From CAVPDE01 sp963702565 (GTDB lineage: Bacteria; Desulfobacterota; DSM-4660; Desulfatiglandales; HGW-15), in NCBI GenBank assembly GCA_963702565.1, contig CAVPDE010000010.1:682001-746000 (forward strand): 64,000 nucleotides of DNA, in the 5' to 3' direction. Positions 9,034 to 17,659 of the stretch are shown here, in pieces; positions within the stretch are counted from its first letter, which is position 1; each line of letters starts with the position of its first letter. A model generated the notes under the pieces. That model was not told where the DNA came from and made no database searches. It saw only the letters and a program-made list of their open reading frames with translations. The position numbers and the translations under genes are program-made.

Positions 9034-10509
9034 ATGGAAACTCAAAACCAGACTTCAGCCCAAGGCGCTGCCCTTTCCCCTGAACTCAATGTCCTCCCGG
9101 GCCGGCTGCGGCATGTCCACCTCATGGGGATTTGCGGAACCGCTATGGCCTCTCTGGCCGGTATCCTCAAGCAAGAGGGCCATCTTGTGACAGGCTCTGA
9201 TCAGAATGTCTACCCTCCCATGAGCCTGTTTCTGGAAGACCTGTCCATACCGGCTCTTGAGGGGTACAAACCGGAAAACCTTCACCCAACGCCGGACCTG
9301 GTCATTGTCGGCAACGTCATTACGAAGCTCAATCCCGAGGCCGTTGAGCTTGCCCGGCTGGGTATCCCTTATCTCTCTCTGCCCCAGGCGCTTCAGGCTT
9401 TTGCCATGAAGGGCAAGAAGTCCATTGTCATCTGCGGCACCCATGGGAAGACCACAACGACCGCGCTTATCGCCTGGGTTCTCGAGAGCGCCGGCTTGGA
9501 CCCAAGTTTCATGGTGGGGGGGATTCCACGGAATTTTGGCAAAAGCTTCAAACTGGGAGCAGGCCCCCACTTTGTGATCGAAGGAGATGAGTACGACACG
9601 GCTTTCTTTGATAAGGGTCCGAAATTTCTTCATTATGCACCTTGGCTCACGGTTCTCACCAGCATCGAGTTCGACCATGCCGACATCTACAGGGACCTAG
9701 ACCATGTGAGGCAGAGCTTTCAAAAGCTTATTCGGTTGATCCCCTCCGACGGTCTTCTGATCGCCAACCATGACGATCCGGTCGTTATGGCTGAAGCGGA
9801 ACGCGCGAGCTGCCCGTTGGTCACCTACTCTCTTGAAAACGGCAGGGACTGGAAGGCGAGCGACATCGCGGTCCATAAGGACTTCACTTTTCTGAGAGCC
9901 CGGAACAGGGACGGCCGCATTGTCGAGATAAGGACGCCCCTCTATGGTCGGCACAACGTTTCCAATCTTCTTTCCACGCTGCCCCTGTCCGCGTTTCTGG
10001 GTATAGAGACCGGAAGTCTGCTGAGGGGCCTCGAAACTTTCCAGGGCGTCAAACGCCGCCAGGAGGTCAAGGGCGAGGCAAAGGGTATTCTTGTCCTGGA
10101 TGATTTTGCTCACCATCCCACCGCGGTGAAGGAGACGATCCAGGCCGTAAAAGAAAAGTACAGGCACAGGCGCCTGGTTGCCGTTTTCGAGCCGAGATCC
10201 AATTCCAGCCGTCGAAACGTGTTCCAGGAACAATATGCTGTGTCTTTTGACAAAGCAGATCTCATCATGATCCCCGAGCCCCCGATGACGGAGAAGATTC
10301 CGGTGGAGCAGAGATTCTCCTCCGCAGGACTGGTGGAGGACTTGAAGCGGAAGGGCCTGAGAGCTTTTTATTTCACGAACACGGCCCTGCTCCTTGACGA
10401 AATTTTGCGCCTCAGTCAGGCCGGCGATGTGGTCCTGTTTATGTCCAATGGATCGTTTGACAACCTGCCTGGCCGAACGCTCGCCGGTCTGGGCGGAATT
10501 TCCGGATAA
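9034..10509 (+). CDS. mpl: UDP-N-acetylmuramate:L-alanyl-gamma-D-glutamyl-meso-diaminopimelate ligase, Mpl
   Basis: Recycles the murein tripeptide by attaching it to UDP-MurNAc in the cytoplasm. 491 residues, Mur-ligase fold: N-terminal nucleotide-binding domain (HVHLMGICGTAMASLAG), central ATPase with P-loop GTHGKTTTT and EGDEYDTAFFDKGPKF, and a C-terminal domain with FDNLPGR. HLMGICGT and the EYDTAFFDK segment separate Mpl from MurC. It carries about 25 extra N-terminal residues before the family start and no clear Shine-Dalgarno at 9034, so the true start may be internal. The stop codon lies within the left edge of a 315-bp repeat. Confidence 0.93.
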   Translation: METQNQTSAQGAALSPELNVLPGRLRHVHLMGICGTAMASLAGILKQEGHLVTGSDQNVYPPMSLFLEDLSIPALEGYKPENLHPTPDLVIVGNVITKLNPEAVELARLGIPYLSLPQALQAFAMKGKKSIVICGTHGKTTTTALIAWVLESAGLDPSFMVGGIPRNFGKSFKLGAGPHFVIEGDEYDTAFFDKGPKFLHYAPWLTVLTSIEFDHADIYRDLDHVRQSFQKLIRLIPSDGLLIANHDDPVVMAEAERASCPLVTYSLENGRDWKASDIAVHKDFTFLRARNRDGRIVEIRTPLYGRHNVSNLLSTLPLSAFLGIETGSLLRGLETFQGVKRRQEVKGEAKGILVLDDFAHHPTAVKETIQAVKEKYRHRRLVAVFEPRSNSSRRNVFQEQYAVSFDKADLIMIPEPPMTEKIPVEQRFSSAGLVEDLKRKGLRAFYFTNTALLLDEILRLSQAGDVVLFMSNGSFDNLPGRTLAGLGGISG

Positions 10510-10820
10510 CCTTCAAGAGTGTTTGCACTGAGTTACACAAACGGGATCTCTTAGAACAGACCGCGCCTCGGACAGGGCTGGGGCCTTTTCTGGAGTGACC
10601 GGCGGGAGGGCGCCGTCTTTTCACGACTTATCTGTGGGGGAAGCCCCGGCCCCGAGCGAATGCAAGGGGAACGTTGGAGGGGGCAAGTTTCCCTCGCTGA
10701 TAAGTCGTAGAAAAGACCAGCCCGGGAGACTTGGCCGCCACTGGCGGCCTTGGAACGCAAGAAAAGGTCCCGGTCCTGTCCAGGTATGGCGGTCCCATGC
10801 AACCCCTTTTGAGCGGTACT
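10503..10820. repeat. ~315-bp near-palindromic repeat element, copy 1
   Basis: Fills the gap between mpl and the response regulator. Same family as the copy at 35557-35878; the right halves agree almost base for base (for example CCCGGGAGACTTGGCC at about 10720). Left and right halves are inverted: CTTATCTG at 10626 matches the inverse at about 10698-10708, and GGGGCCTTTTCTGGAGTG at 10580 corresponds to an inverted AGAAAAGG at 10760. The outer ends are TTCAAGAGTG and CTTTTGAGCG. A nested hairpin GGCCGCCACTGGCGGCC is fully conserved. It begins at the mpl stop codon. Confidence 0.85.
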
Positions 10821-10893
10821 TATTTTTTTGACGGAAAAGGGAATCTCTGCTAGTTAATCTATCTCAAACACCTAGAGAGGAGGTAATAAAGCG

Positions 10894-11388
10894 ATGAGTT
10901 CAGAATCCCCTTTGAAAGGCAAGTCGGTCCTCGTGGTGGACGATGAACCGGATGTCCTGGAGACGGTTTCCGAAGAACTGGACATGTGTCTCGTGGACAA
11001 GGCTGGCGATTACAACACGGCCATGCAGTATCTCGCGAGTTACACCTACGACATTGTCATCTTGGACATCATGGGAGTGAACGGCTTCGAGCTTCTCCAG
11101 AATGCCGTGGACAGGGGATTCCCAGCCGTGATGCTCACTGCCCACGCGCTCACGCCCGACGCCCTGAAGAAGTCCATCAAGCTGGGCGCGGTTTCTTTTC
11201 TTCCGAAGGACAAGATGTCCGAGCTCAGATCTTTTCTCGAAGATGTCGTGCTCGGGGGAGGAAAACCGGTCTGGAAGAGGTTCTTCGACACCCTGGGTTC
11301 CTACTTCAACAAGCGCTTTGGCCCGGACTGGGTGGAGAAAGACAAATTCTTCAAAGAGTTCAAGGAGGAGGTCCTGAAGCAGGGCTGA
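10894..11388 (+). CDS. Response regulator receiver-domain protein with C-terminal extension
   Basis: 164 residues. Residues 10-125 form a CheY-like receiver: acidic pair Asp16-Asp17 (VVDDEP), phosphoacceptor Asp58 (VILDIMG), Thr82-Ala83 and Lys105 (LPKDK). The last 45 residues are a charged helix-rich tail (FFDTLGSYFNKRFGPDW) without a recognisable DNA-binding or enzymatic domain. GAGAGGAGGT precedes the start. No histidine kinase is adjacent, so it is an orphan regulator and may act by protein contact. It is followed by a clear terminator, so it is a single-gene unit. Confidence 0.88.
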   Translation: MSSESPLKGKSVLVVDDEPDVLETVSEELDMCLVDKAGDYNTAMQYLASYTYDIVILDIMGVNGFELLQNAVDRGFPAVMLTAHALTPDALKKSIKLGAVSFLPKDKMSELRSFLEDVVLGGGKPVWKRFFDTLGSYFNKRFGPDWVEKDKFFKEFKEEVLKQG

Positions 11389-11416
11389 TCGGCGCCTAAC
11401 ACACGCTGCAGAGAAT

Positions 11417-11449
11417 AAAGGGCTCTCCGTGCCGGAGGGCCTTTTTTTT
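11417..11449 (+). terminator. Rho-independent terminator after the response regulator
   Basis: GGGCTCTCC, loop GTGC, CGGAGGGCC-type stem followed by a run of eight T, 30 bases after the response-regulator stop and before pcm. Confidence 0.85.
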
Positions 11450-11514
11450 CGCCTGCTTGCATTTCTTGCCGGTTGTGCTAATTTCAAAGCAGAAAAACCG
11501 TTCTGAGGACTTCC

Positions 11515-12162
11515 ATGGCCCACGATTACCGGCTCGCCAGAGAACGAATGGTCAAGAACCAGTTGGTTCCCCGCGGAATCGCGGACGAAAACGTCCTGCG
11601 GGCCATGGGAAAGATCCAGAGGCACCTCTTTGTCGAGGAAGCTCTCGTCGGTGAAGCCTACAATGACCACCCCCTTCCCATCGGACACAAGCAAACCATA
11701 TCCCAACCCTACATCGTGGCCCTCATGACCGAGGCTCTTGAGCTGACAGGCAAGGAAAAAGTTCTGGAAATAGGCACGGGCAGCGGATATCAGACCGCCA
11801 TTCTGGCGGAACTCTCGGCCAAGGTTTACACCATTGAGAGGATCAAACCCCTGCTTGAGCGAAGCAAAAGTCTCCTGCAATCTCTGGGGTACGCGAACAT
11901 CTTTTTCAAGGCGTACGACGGCACGTTCGGCTGGGAAGACTTTGCTCCTTTCGATGCGATCATGGTCACTGCAGGGGCGCCCAAAGTTCCTGAGCCTTTG
12001 CTCAAACAGCTGGCCGATGGAGGAAGGATGATCCTTCCCATCGGAAACAAGTACGGCCAAGATCTTGTCAGGGTGACCAGGGTCCAAGACCGGTTCGTGG
12101 AAAAGAACTTGGGGGGCTGCCGTTTTGTCGATCTCATCGGCGAGCACGGATGGAAAGACTGA
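11515..12162 (+). CDS. pcm: Protein-L-isoaspartate O-methyltransferase
   Basis: Repairs isoaspartyl residues in aged proteins using S-adenosylmethionine. 215 residues, usual size. SAM-binding motif I is VLEIGTGSGYQTAIL, preceded by the family segment TISQPYIVALMTE and followed by DAIMVTAGAPKVPEPLL. It starts with ATG after CTGAGGACTT, a plausible Shine-Dalgarno. Placed between a terminator and the repeat preceding recG. Confidence 0.95.
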   Translation: MAHDYRLARERMVKNQLVPRGIADENVLRAMGKIQRHLFVEEALVGEAYNDHPLPIGHKQTISQPYIVALMTEALELTGKEKVLEIGTGSGYQTAILAELSAKVYTIERIKPLLERSKSLLQSLGYANIFFKAYDGTFGWEDFAPFDAIMVTAGAPKVPEPLLKQLADGGRMILPIGNKYGQDLVRVTRVQDRFVEKNLGGCRFVDLIGEHGWKD

Positions 12163-12178
12163 AAAGAACAATCTGTTT

Positions 12179-12248
12179 TCACCACGGAGCCACAGAGGCC
12201 ACAGAGAAAAGTAAATACCCCTCTGTGTCCTCTGTGCCTCTGTGGTGA
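12179..12248. repeat. CACAGAGG-type inverted repeat before recG
   Basis: CACCACGGAGCCACAGAGG is followed about 35 bases later by its inverse CCTCTGTGCCTCTGTGGTG, forming a long hairpin in the pcm-recG gap. Shorter related tracts occur at 42640-42730 and 45240-45270. Confidence 0.7.
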
Positions 12249-12267
12249 GGGCAACCGCCGAGATTCA

Positions 12268-14385
12268 ATGAACATCACCAAAGATACCCACCTCAAGAGC
12301 ATCCAAAAACTCACCCTCCCTGTCTCAACTCTCAAGGGCGTCGGACCGAAGAGGGCTGTTGCCTTTGCCCGGAAAGGGATCCGAACGATCCTTGACCTCC
12401 TGTTCTTCACTCCCATCCGCTATAATGACCGGACAAAGGTCACCCCCATTCAAGAGGTTCAGGAAGGGCCCCCTGTTCAGGTGAGGGGGAAGGTGGTGTT
12501 CGGTAAAGAAGAAAGGTTCCTCCGGAACAGAAAGAAAATCTATCGAATCATGATTCGTGATGAAGGGGCCGGCCTGGAACTGCTCTGGTTCCATTACAAG
12601 AAGCCGCATCTTGACGCCATGGCGGTTCAGGGCTCCACCCTCCTCGCCTACGGCTCGGTGAACTGGAACCATGGCCGCAGGCAGATGGTGCACCCCGAGG
12701 TCGCAAAACCGGCCACGGAAGCGCCCGGGGACTTGCTTGGCTTCTATCCTGTGTACTCCTCCGTGGAGGGCATGTCCTCCGCGATGGTGCGCTCCCTCAT
12801 GAGGAAAGCCCTCCAGGACCACCTCTCCTCGATCATTGATCCTGTGCCGGCGCCCCTGGCACAAACCCTCGGCCTCCCCTCTCTGGAAGAGGCCCTTCGA
12901 TCGGTTCACTTTCCCCCTGAGGCCTGTTCCATCGCTGATCTCAACGCCTGTGAGACCGCTTTTCACAAGAGACTCCTGTTTGATCGATTCTTCCTTGTCA
13001 TGCTGACCATCGCTTTTCGAAAGAGGCGCAGGAAAAGAAAGACCTGTCTCAGCCTGACCCTTTCCTCAAAAGCCAAGAATGAGGTGGGGCGGTTTTTCCC
13101 CTTCGCCTTCACCCTGGACCAGACAAGGGCGGTCCACGACATTCTTCGTGACCTCTCTTCAGGCAAGCCCATGAGCCGCCTCCTCATGGGCGATGTCGGG
13201 TGCGGCAAGACGGCTGTGGCCGCTGTGGCCGCGTATGCGTGCATCCAAAACAAAGGGCAGGCGGCCATCATGGCACCCACTCAGGTGTTGGCCTCCCAGC
13301 ACCTGGAGTACTTCTCGGGGCTCTCGGAAAAAACGGGCTTCCGCCCCGCTCTCCTCACCGGAATGCTCAAGAAAAGCGAGAGGGACGACCTCTACCGGAA
13401 AATAAAGGACGGCGGCTGCAACCTGATCATCGGGACACAGTCATTGATTCAGGAGGACCTCCTGTTCCGGAATCTTGGCCTGGTCATCATTGACGAGCAG
13501 CACCGTTTCGGAGTGAGGGAGAGGGCTCTGATCGACAGAAAGGGAACCAACCCTCATTTGCTGGTCATGACCGCAACGCCGATCCCGAGAACGCTTGCCA
13601 TGACAGTTTACGGCGACATGGATGTCTCGGTCATCGAGGAATTCCCTCAGGGCCACGTCCCTGCCACTGCCCGTCTGGTGTCTGAGACCGGGAAACGGGA
13701 GGTTTTCGATTTCCTGAGAGCCCGTTTGTCTCAGGGCGATCAGGCCTTTGTCATCTGCCCTGTCATCGAGGAGTCAGAGGAACTGGATTTGAAGAATGCC
13801 ACGGACATGGCTCGGAAACTCGCGAAAATCCTCAGCCCCCCCTATCGGGTCGGGCTGGTGCACGGCCGATTGCCCCCCCAGGAACGGGAAGCTGTGATGG
13901 CCGAATTCCGGGCAGGCCGGATCCACCTCCTCGTAGGCACAACGGTCGTGGAAGTGGGGGTTCATGTGCCCAGAGCGACCGTCATGATCATCGAGCACCC
14001 TGAACGCTTCGGCCTCGCGCAGCTTCATCAATTGCGGGGCCGGGTGGGAAGAGGCTCTGACAGAGGCGTCTGCTTTCTCATGGGCTCTGCCTCCCTCTCT
14101 GAGAATGCCCTCTCCAGGCTCAAAGTCCTGGTGGATCATCACGACGGGTTTGAGATCGCCCGCAAGGACCTCGAGTCCCGGGGATACGGAGAATTGATCG
14201 GGATGAAGCAGACCGGTCTTGGAGAAGTGGACCTTTCGGAAATGATGAGGGAGCCCGAGCTTCTCCTTATGGCAAAGGAGAAAGCCGAACTTTTGTTGGA
14301 CTCCGACCCCGAACTCGCCGACCCTCTCAACCATGCTCTCAAGAGCTTTGTCGAGTCTATCCTGGCGAGACCCATCGATCTATAG
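12268..14385 (+). CDS. recG: ATP-dependent DNA helicase RecG
   Basis: Branch-migration helicase that remodels stalled forks and Holliday junctions. 705 residues. N-terminal wedge/OB domain (about 60-160, after the STLKGVGPKRA opening), then the SF2 core: Walker A GDVGCGKT, motif II DEQH (IIDEQHRFG), TATPIPRT, and motif VI QLHQLRGRVGRG near the C-terminus, all intact. Start chosen at 12268; there is only a weak GAGGGCAACC sequence upstream. The TAG stop is fused to the left end of a stop-associated repeat. Confidence 0.97.
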   Translation: MNITKDTHLKSIQKLTLPVSTLKGVGPKRAVAFARKGIRTILDLLFFTPIRYNDRTKVTPIQEVQEGPPVQVRGKVVFGKEERFLRNRKKIYRIMIRDEGAGLELLWFHYKKPHLDAMAVQGSTLLAYGSVNWNHGRRQMVHPEVAKPATEAPGDLLGFYPVYSSVEGMSSAMVRSLMRKALQDHLSSIIDPVPAPLAQTLGLPSLEEALRSVHFPPEACSIADLNACETAFHKRLLFDRFFLVMLTIAFRKRRRKRKTCLSLTLSSKAKNEVGRFFPFAFTLDQTRAVHDILRDLSSGKPMSRLLMGDVGCGKTAVAAVAAYACIQNKGQAAIMAPTQVLASQHLEYFSGLSEKTGFRPALLTGMLKKSERDDLYRKIKDGGCNLIIGTQSLIQEDLLFRNLGLVIIDEQHRFGVRERALIDRKGTNPHLLVMTATPIPRTLAMTVYGDMDVSVIEEFPQGHVPATARLVSETGKREVFDFLRARLSQGDQAFVICPVIEESEELDLKNATDMARKLAKILSPPYRVGLVHGRLPPQEREAVMAEFRAGRIHLLVGTTVVEVGVHVPRATVMIIEHPERFGLAQLHQLRGRVGRGSDRGVCFLMGSASLSENALSRLKVLVDHHDGFEIARKDLESRGYGELIGMKQTGLGEVDLSEMMREPELLLMAKEKAELLLDSDPELADPLNHALKSFVESILARPIDL

Positions 14386-14549
14386 CAGGTTGCTGAAAAT
14401 CGCCCATCTACCATTCGACAGGCTCATGGCCCTGAGTAACATCGAAGGGCTGCGTTGCCCTCATCCCTCCTCGTTGCGACGTACTGGACGGTACGTCTCA
14501 CTCCTCGAGATTTCGGGCGCCTTGTATCTGAGCATTTTGAGCAACCTGC
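14383..14549 (+). repeat. Stop-codon-associated repeat, copy A (long form), 3' of recG
   Basis: Begins with the recG stop (TAG then CAGGTTGCTGAAAA) and ends TTTTGAGCAACCTGC, so the ends form a terminal stem. An internal perfect hairpin GACGTAC-TGGACG-GTACGTC lies at about 14478-14497. It carries a ~38-base extra segment (ATTCGACAGG to ATCGAAGGG) shared only with copy D. Same orientation relative to the upstream gene as all four other copies. Confidence 0.88.
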
Positions 14550-14627
14550 CAGCGGGATCTTTTCAGCATCCAGATCTGGAGGCCAGAGTGATACCCTTGG
14601 AGAGTTTCTGCGACCACACATAATTAT

Positions 14628-14656
14628 TTGACCATTTCATCGTTTTTTCTTATAAA
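14628..14656 (+). promoter_or_regulatory. Sigma70-type promoter for the alaC-like gene
   Basis: TTGACC (14628-14633), 17-base spacer, TATAAA (14651-14656). Expected start of transcription is near 14663, leaving a leader of about 33 bases with GGGGGT before the ATG at 14696. Confidence 0.7.
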
Positions 14657-14671
14657 TATAAATTTATATTT
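14654..14671. promoter_or_regulatory. Perfect 18-bp AT-only palindrome over the -10 and +1 (operator candidate)
   Basis: AAATATAAATTTATATTT is exactly self-complementary and overlaps the -10 box and predicted transcription start of the downstream aminotransferase gene. A dimeric repressor site is possible; chance in AT-rich DNA is the alternative. Confidence 0.45.
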
Positions 14672-14695
14672 TCTTTGGCTTACGGGGGTCGAGAC

Positions 14696-15862
14696 ATGCA
14701 GGGATTCAGGAGAATGGACCGTCTACCTCCTTACATGTTCAAGGTGGTAGACAAGCTCAAGATTGACCTGAGGCGCGAGGGGGTCGATATCGTCGACTTG
14801 GGAATGGGAAATCCGGATATCCCCACGCCCCGCCACATCGTGGAAAAGCTCGTCGAGGCGGCGGAAAAGCCTCAAAACTACAGGTATTCCGCATCGGCAG
14901 GCATCACCAAGTTGAGGCTCGCCATTGCGGATTGGTACAAAAGGCGCTGGGGCGTGGATATTGATCCGGAAGAAGAAGCCATCGCCACGATAGGCGCCAA
15001 GGAGGGTCTCTCCCACTTCGTGCTGGCCACCATCAGCCCCGGGGATGTGGTCTTCGCTCCCAACCCTACCTACCCCATTCATCCTTACTCGGTCATCATC
15101 GCCGGCGGTGATTTGCGAAGCATCCCCATCGGACCGGACAGGGATTTCTTCGAGGACCTGCTCACCGCCACCAAGCAGACCTGGCCGGCACCCAAAATGC
15201 TCATCATCTCCTACCCGCACAACCCGACGACCGCAGTCGTGGACCGGGCATTCTTCGAAAAGATCGTGGCCTTCTGCCGTGAACACGACATGATCGTCAT
15301 ACACGACTTCGCCTACGCGGACCTGGTCTTCGACGGGTACACCCCTCCGAGTTTTCTCCAAGTGCCGGGGGCAAAAGAAATCGGGGTGGAATTTTTCACC
15401 CTTTCCAAGAGCTATTCCATGCCCGGATGGCGGGTCGGCTTTTGCGTGGGCAATCCTCAACTCGTCGCCGCCCTCAGAAGGATCAAGAGCTATCTCGACT
15501 ACGGCATGTTTCAACCCATCCAAATCGCCGCCATCATCGCGCTTAACGGGCCTTACGATTGTGTCCAGGAGATCGTGGAGATCTACCGCCAGCGACGCGA
15601 CGCGCTGGTGGACGGGCTGAACCGCGTCGGATGGGCCATCGATAAACCCAAGGGGACCATGTTTGTGTGGGCCAAGATTCCCGAGCCGTACCGGAAAATG
15701 GGATCCATCGAATTTGCCAAGATGCTCATGGTGAAAGCCAGAGTGGCGGTTTCCCCGGGCATCGGCTTCGGCCAGTACGGGGATGACCATGTCCGATTCG
15801 CTTTGATCGAAAACCCCCATCGCATCAATCAGGCGATTCGGGGGATAAAACAGATATTGTAA
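14696..15862 (+). CDS. alaC: AlaC-like PLP-dependent aminotransferase
   Basis: 388 residues. The opening DRLPPYMFKVVDKLK and VDLGMGNPD are typical of the AlaC/YfdZ group (glutamate-pyruvate transaminase), a relative of LL-diaminopimelate aminotransferase. SYPHNPTTAVVD holds the PLP-binding Asn, and FTLSKSYSMPGWRVGF the Schiff-base Lys and the substrate Arg. A TTG at 14675 is in frame, but the ATG at 14696 follows GGGGGT and fits the family. The order aminotransferase-hom-apgM recurs in many Desulfobacterota, linking it to threonine/aspartate-family metabolism. Substrate (alanine versus another small amino acid) is inferred from family only. Confidence 0.88.
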   Translation: MQGFRRMDRLPPYMFKVVDKLKIDLRREGVDIVDLGMGNPDIPTPRHIVEKLVEAAEKPQNYRYSASAGITKLRLAIADWYKRRWGVDIDPEEEAIATIGAKEGLSHFVLATISPGDVVFAPNPTYPIHPYSVIIAGGDLRSIPIGPDRDFFEDLLTATKQTWPAPKMLIISYPHNPTTAVVDRAFFEKIVAFCREHDMIVIHDFAYADLVFDGYTPPSFLQVPGAKEIGVEFFTLSKSYSMPGWRVGFCVGNPQLVAALRRIKSYLDYGMFQPIQIAAIIALNGPYDCVQEIVEIYRQRRDALVDGLNRVGWAIDKPKGTMFVWAKIPEPYRKMGSIEFAKMLMVKARVAVSPGIGFGQYGDDHVRFALIENPHRINQAIRGIKQIL

Positions 15863-16069
15863 GGTTCAGGGTGCACGGTACAAGGTACACGGCCCACTTT
15901 CACCCTCTCCTGGCCTCCCCCGTCGAGGGGGAGGAAACAATCGCTCATCGCAAAAAATTCCCCTCCCCTGGTGGGAGGGGCTCGGGGAGGGGGAAGGAAA
16001 TGTCCAGTCGCAAGCCACCACGGAGACACTGCACTGGAACCAGGCCATTTTCTGTTTGAAGGAAGATCT
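15863..16069. repeat. Short repeat-rich gap before hom
   Basis: GGTACAAGGTACACGG words are followed by two C/G-rich hairpins, CCTCCCCCGTCGAGGGGGAGG (written here as arms CCTCCCCC and GGGGGAGG around 15916-15934) and CCCCTCCCCTGGTGGGAGGG at 15960-15980. Same general hairpin type as at 1377, 19079 and 23889. GAAGGAAGATCT at its end is the hom Shine-Dalgarno. Confidence 0.55.
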
Positions 16070-17377
16070 ATGAATCAAGTGAACGTCGGCATCATCGGTT
16101 TCGGCACTGTCGGTTCAGGAACAGTGCAGATTCTTATTGAAAACCGCGACCTCATCACGAGCCGGGTGGGTTCCGAGATCGTGATCAGGAAGATTGCGGA
16201 CCTCGATCTGGACACAGACCGGGGAATCCCGCTGGATCGGTCTCTCCTCACAAAGGATGCAATGGAGATCATCAATGACCCTCAGATCGACATCGTGGTA
16301 GAACTCATCGGAGGCCTTCGACAGGCCAAGGACTACATCCTGTTGGCCCTGGAAAAAGGGAAGCACGTGGTCACGGCGAACAAGGCTCTCCTCGCGGAGC
16401 ATGGAAAAGAGATCTACAGCGCTGCGGAGCGGCAGGGGGTCAGTCTTGCTTTTGAAGCAAGCGTCGGCGGCGGCATCCCGGTCATCCGGTCCCTGAGAGA
16501 GGGGCTTTCGGCCAACCGGATCAGAACCATCATGGGGATCTTGAACGGAACATCCAACTACATCCTCACGCGCATGTCCCAGAAGGGCCTTCCCTACGAC
16601 CAGGCGGTTCAGGAGGCCATTCAACTGGGTTACGCGGAAGATCCCCCGACGCTGGACGTGAACGGCACGGACGCAGCTCACAAGCTGGCCATCCTGATTT
16701 CCATCGCCTTCGGCGTTCCGGTTCCTTTTCGAAGCATCTACCGCGAGGGGATTGACCGCCTGACTCCTGATGACCTTCGGTATGCAAGCGAGTTCGGATA
16801 CTGCATCAAGCTTCTGGCCGTTGCCAGGAAGGCCGGGGACAGTGTGGAGGCGAGGGTGCATCCCACGATGGTCGCCTTGGACCACATCATGGCCAATGTG
16901 AACGGCGTCTACAACGCGATTTACCTGGAAGGGGATTTTGTCGGACCGAACCTCTACTACGGGTACGGAGCGGGCAAAAGGGCCACGGGAAGCGCCGTCG
17001 TTTCCGATCTCATGGTCTTGGCCAGGCAGATCCGAAGCGGCGTGAAGAACCTGATGCCTCCCCTGGCTCATGTCAAGCCGGAGCGCGGCGAAATCTCCAT
17101 TCAACCCATCGAAGACCTCCGCTGTTCCTATTACTTCAGGTTTTCTGCCGTGGACCGTCCCGGGGTTCTCTCAAAGATCTCGGGGGTCCTCGGAGAAAAC
17201 GATATCAGCATCTATTCGGTGATTCAGAAAGGAAGGGAACTGGACGGTTCTGTCCCGGTGGTCATGCTGACTCACGAGGCAAAGGAGAGCAGCGTTAGAA
17301 AGGCACTCGCCCGAATGGAAGGCATGGACGTGCTCACGGACAAAACCATGACGATACGGGTGGAAGCAAGTAAGTAG
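16070..17377 (+). CDS. hom: Homoserine dehydrogenase
   Basis: Reduces aspartate semialdehyde to homoserine for threonine and methionine. 435 residues. The N-terminal Rossmann motif is GIIGFGTVGSGTV (residues 7-19). ITANKALLAEHG-type (VTANKALLAEHG) and GILNGTSNYILTRM are catalytic-domain signatures, and residues about 350-430 form an ACT domain (DRPGVLSKISGVLGENDIS), implying feedback control by an amino acid such as threonine. The reading frame is open from 15971, but the ATG at 16070 with a GAAGGAAG Shine-Dalgarno is the family start. It sits between alaC and apgM. Confidence 0.96.
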   Translation: MNQVNVGIIGFGTVGSGTVQILIENRDLITSRVGSEIVIRKIADLDLDTDRGIPLDRSLLTKDAMEIINDPQIDIVVELIGGLRQAKDYILLALEKGKHVVTANKALLAEHGKEIYSAAERQGVSLAFEASVGGGIPVIRSLREGLSANRIRTIMGILNGTSNYILTRMSQKGLPYDQAVQEAIQLGYAEDPPTLDVNGTDAAHKLAILISIAFGVPVPFRSIYREGIDRLTPDDLRYASEFGYCIKLLAVARKAGDSVEARVHPTMVALDHIMANVNGVYNAIYLEGDFVGPNLYYGYGAGKRATGSAVVSDLMVLARQIRSGVKNLMPPLAHVKPERGEISIQPIEDLRCSYYFRFSAVDRPGVLSKISGVLGENDISIYSVIQKGRELDGSVPVVMLTHEAKESSVRKALARMEGMDVLTDKTMTIRVEASK

Positions 17378-17659
17378 GCAGTAGGCAGTAAGCAGAAAGC
17401 GGCGAAAAGCAGTCAACAGTGAAAGGCGCACGATACACGGAAAAAACAAAGGAAGGGGAACAGAAGAGCAATCACGAAAGCACGAAAAAGGACCAGTTTT
17501 TCTGAATAACCCCCTCTTCTTTCGTGTTTTCGTCCTTTCGTGCTTTCGAGATGGGTTTTTAGGTTTTCCTTCTGTCTTCTGTCTCCTGCCTTCCCTGGCC
17601 CGCCGTAGCTCGAGCGAAGGCGGCTGTATTCTTTCAGTTCGAACTTTAGGCCCTTTTCT
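17378..17659. repeat. Intergenic CGTG-family repeat between hom and apgM
   Basis: No gene. At 17470-17492 ATCACGAAAGCACGAAAAAG is followed by its inverse in CTTTCGTGTTTTCGTCC and CTTTCGTGCTTTCG at 17517-17549, an inverted copy of the dispersed CGTG repeat. GCAGTAGGCAGTAAGCAG at 17375-17395 matches the inner words of the 3.4-kb inverted repeat. Confidence 0.65.

Noticed and set aside
10828..10856. Promoter candidate TTGACG before the response regulator
   Set aside because: No acceptable -10 at 16-18 bases (TAGTTA or GTTAAT at poor fit or 19-base spacing); not strong enough to list.
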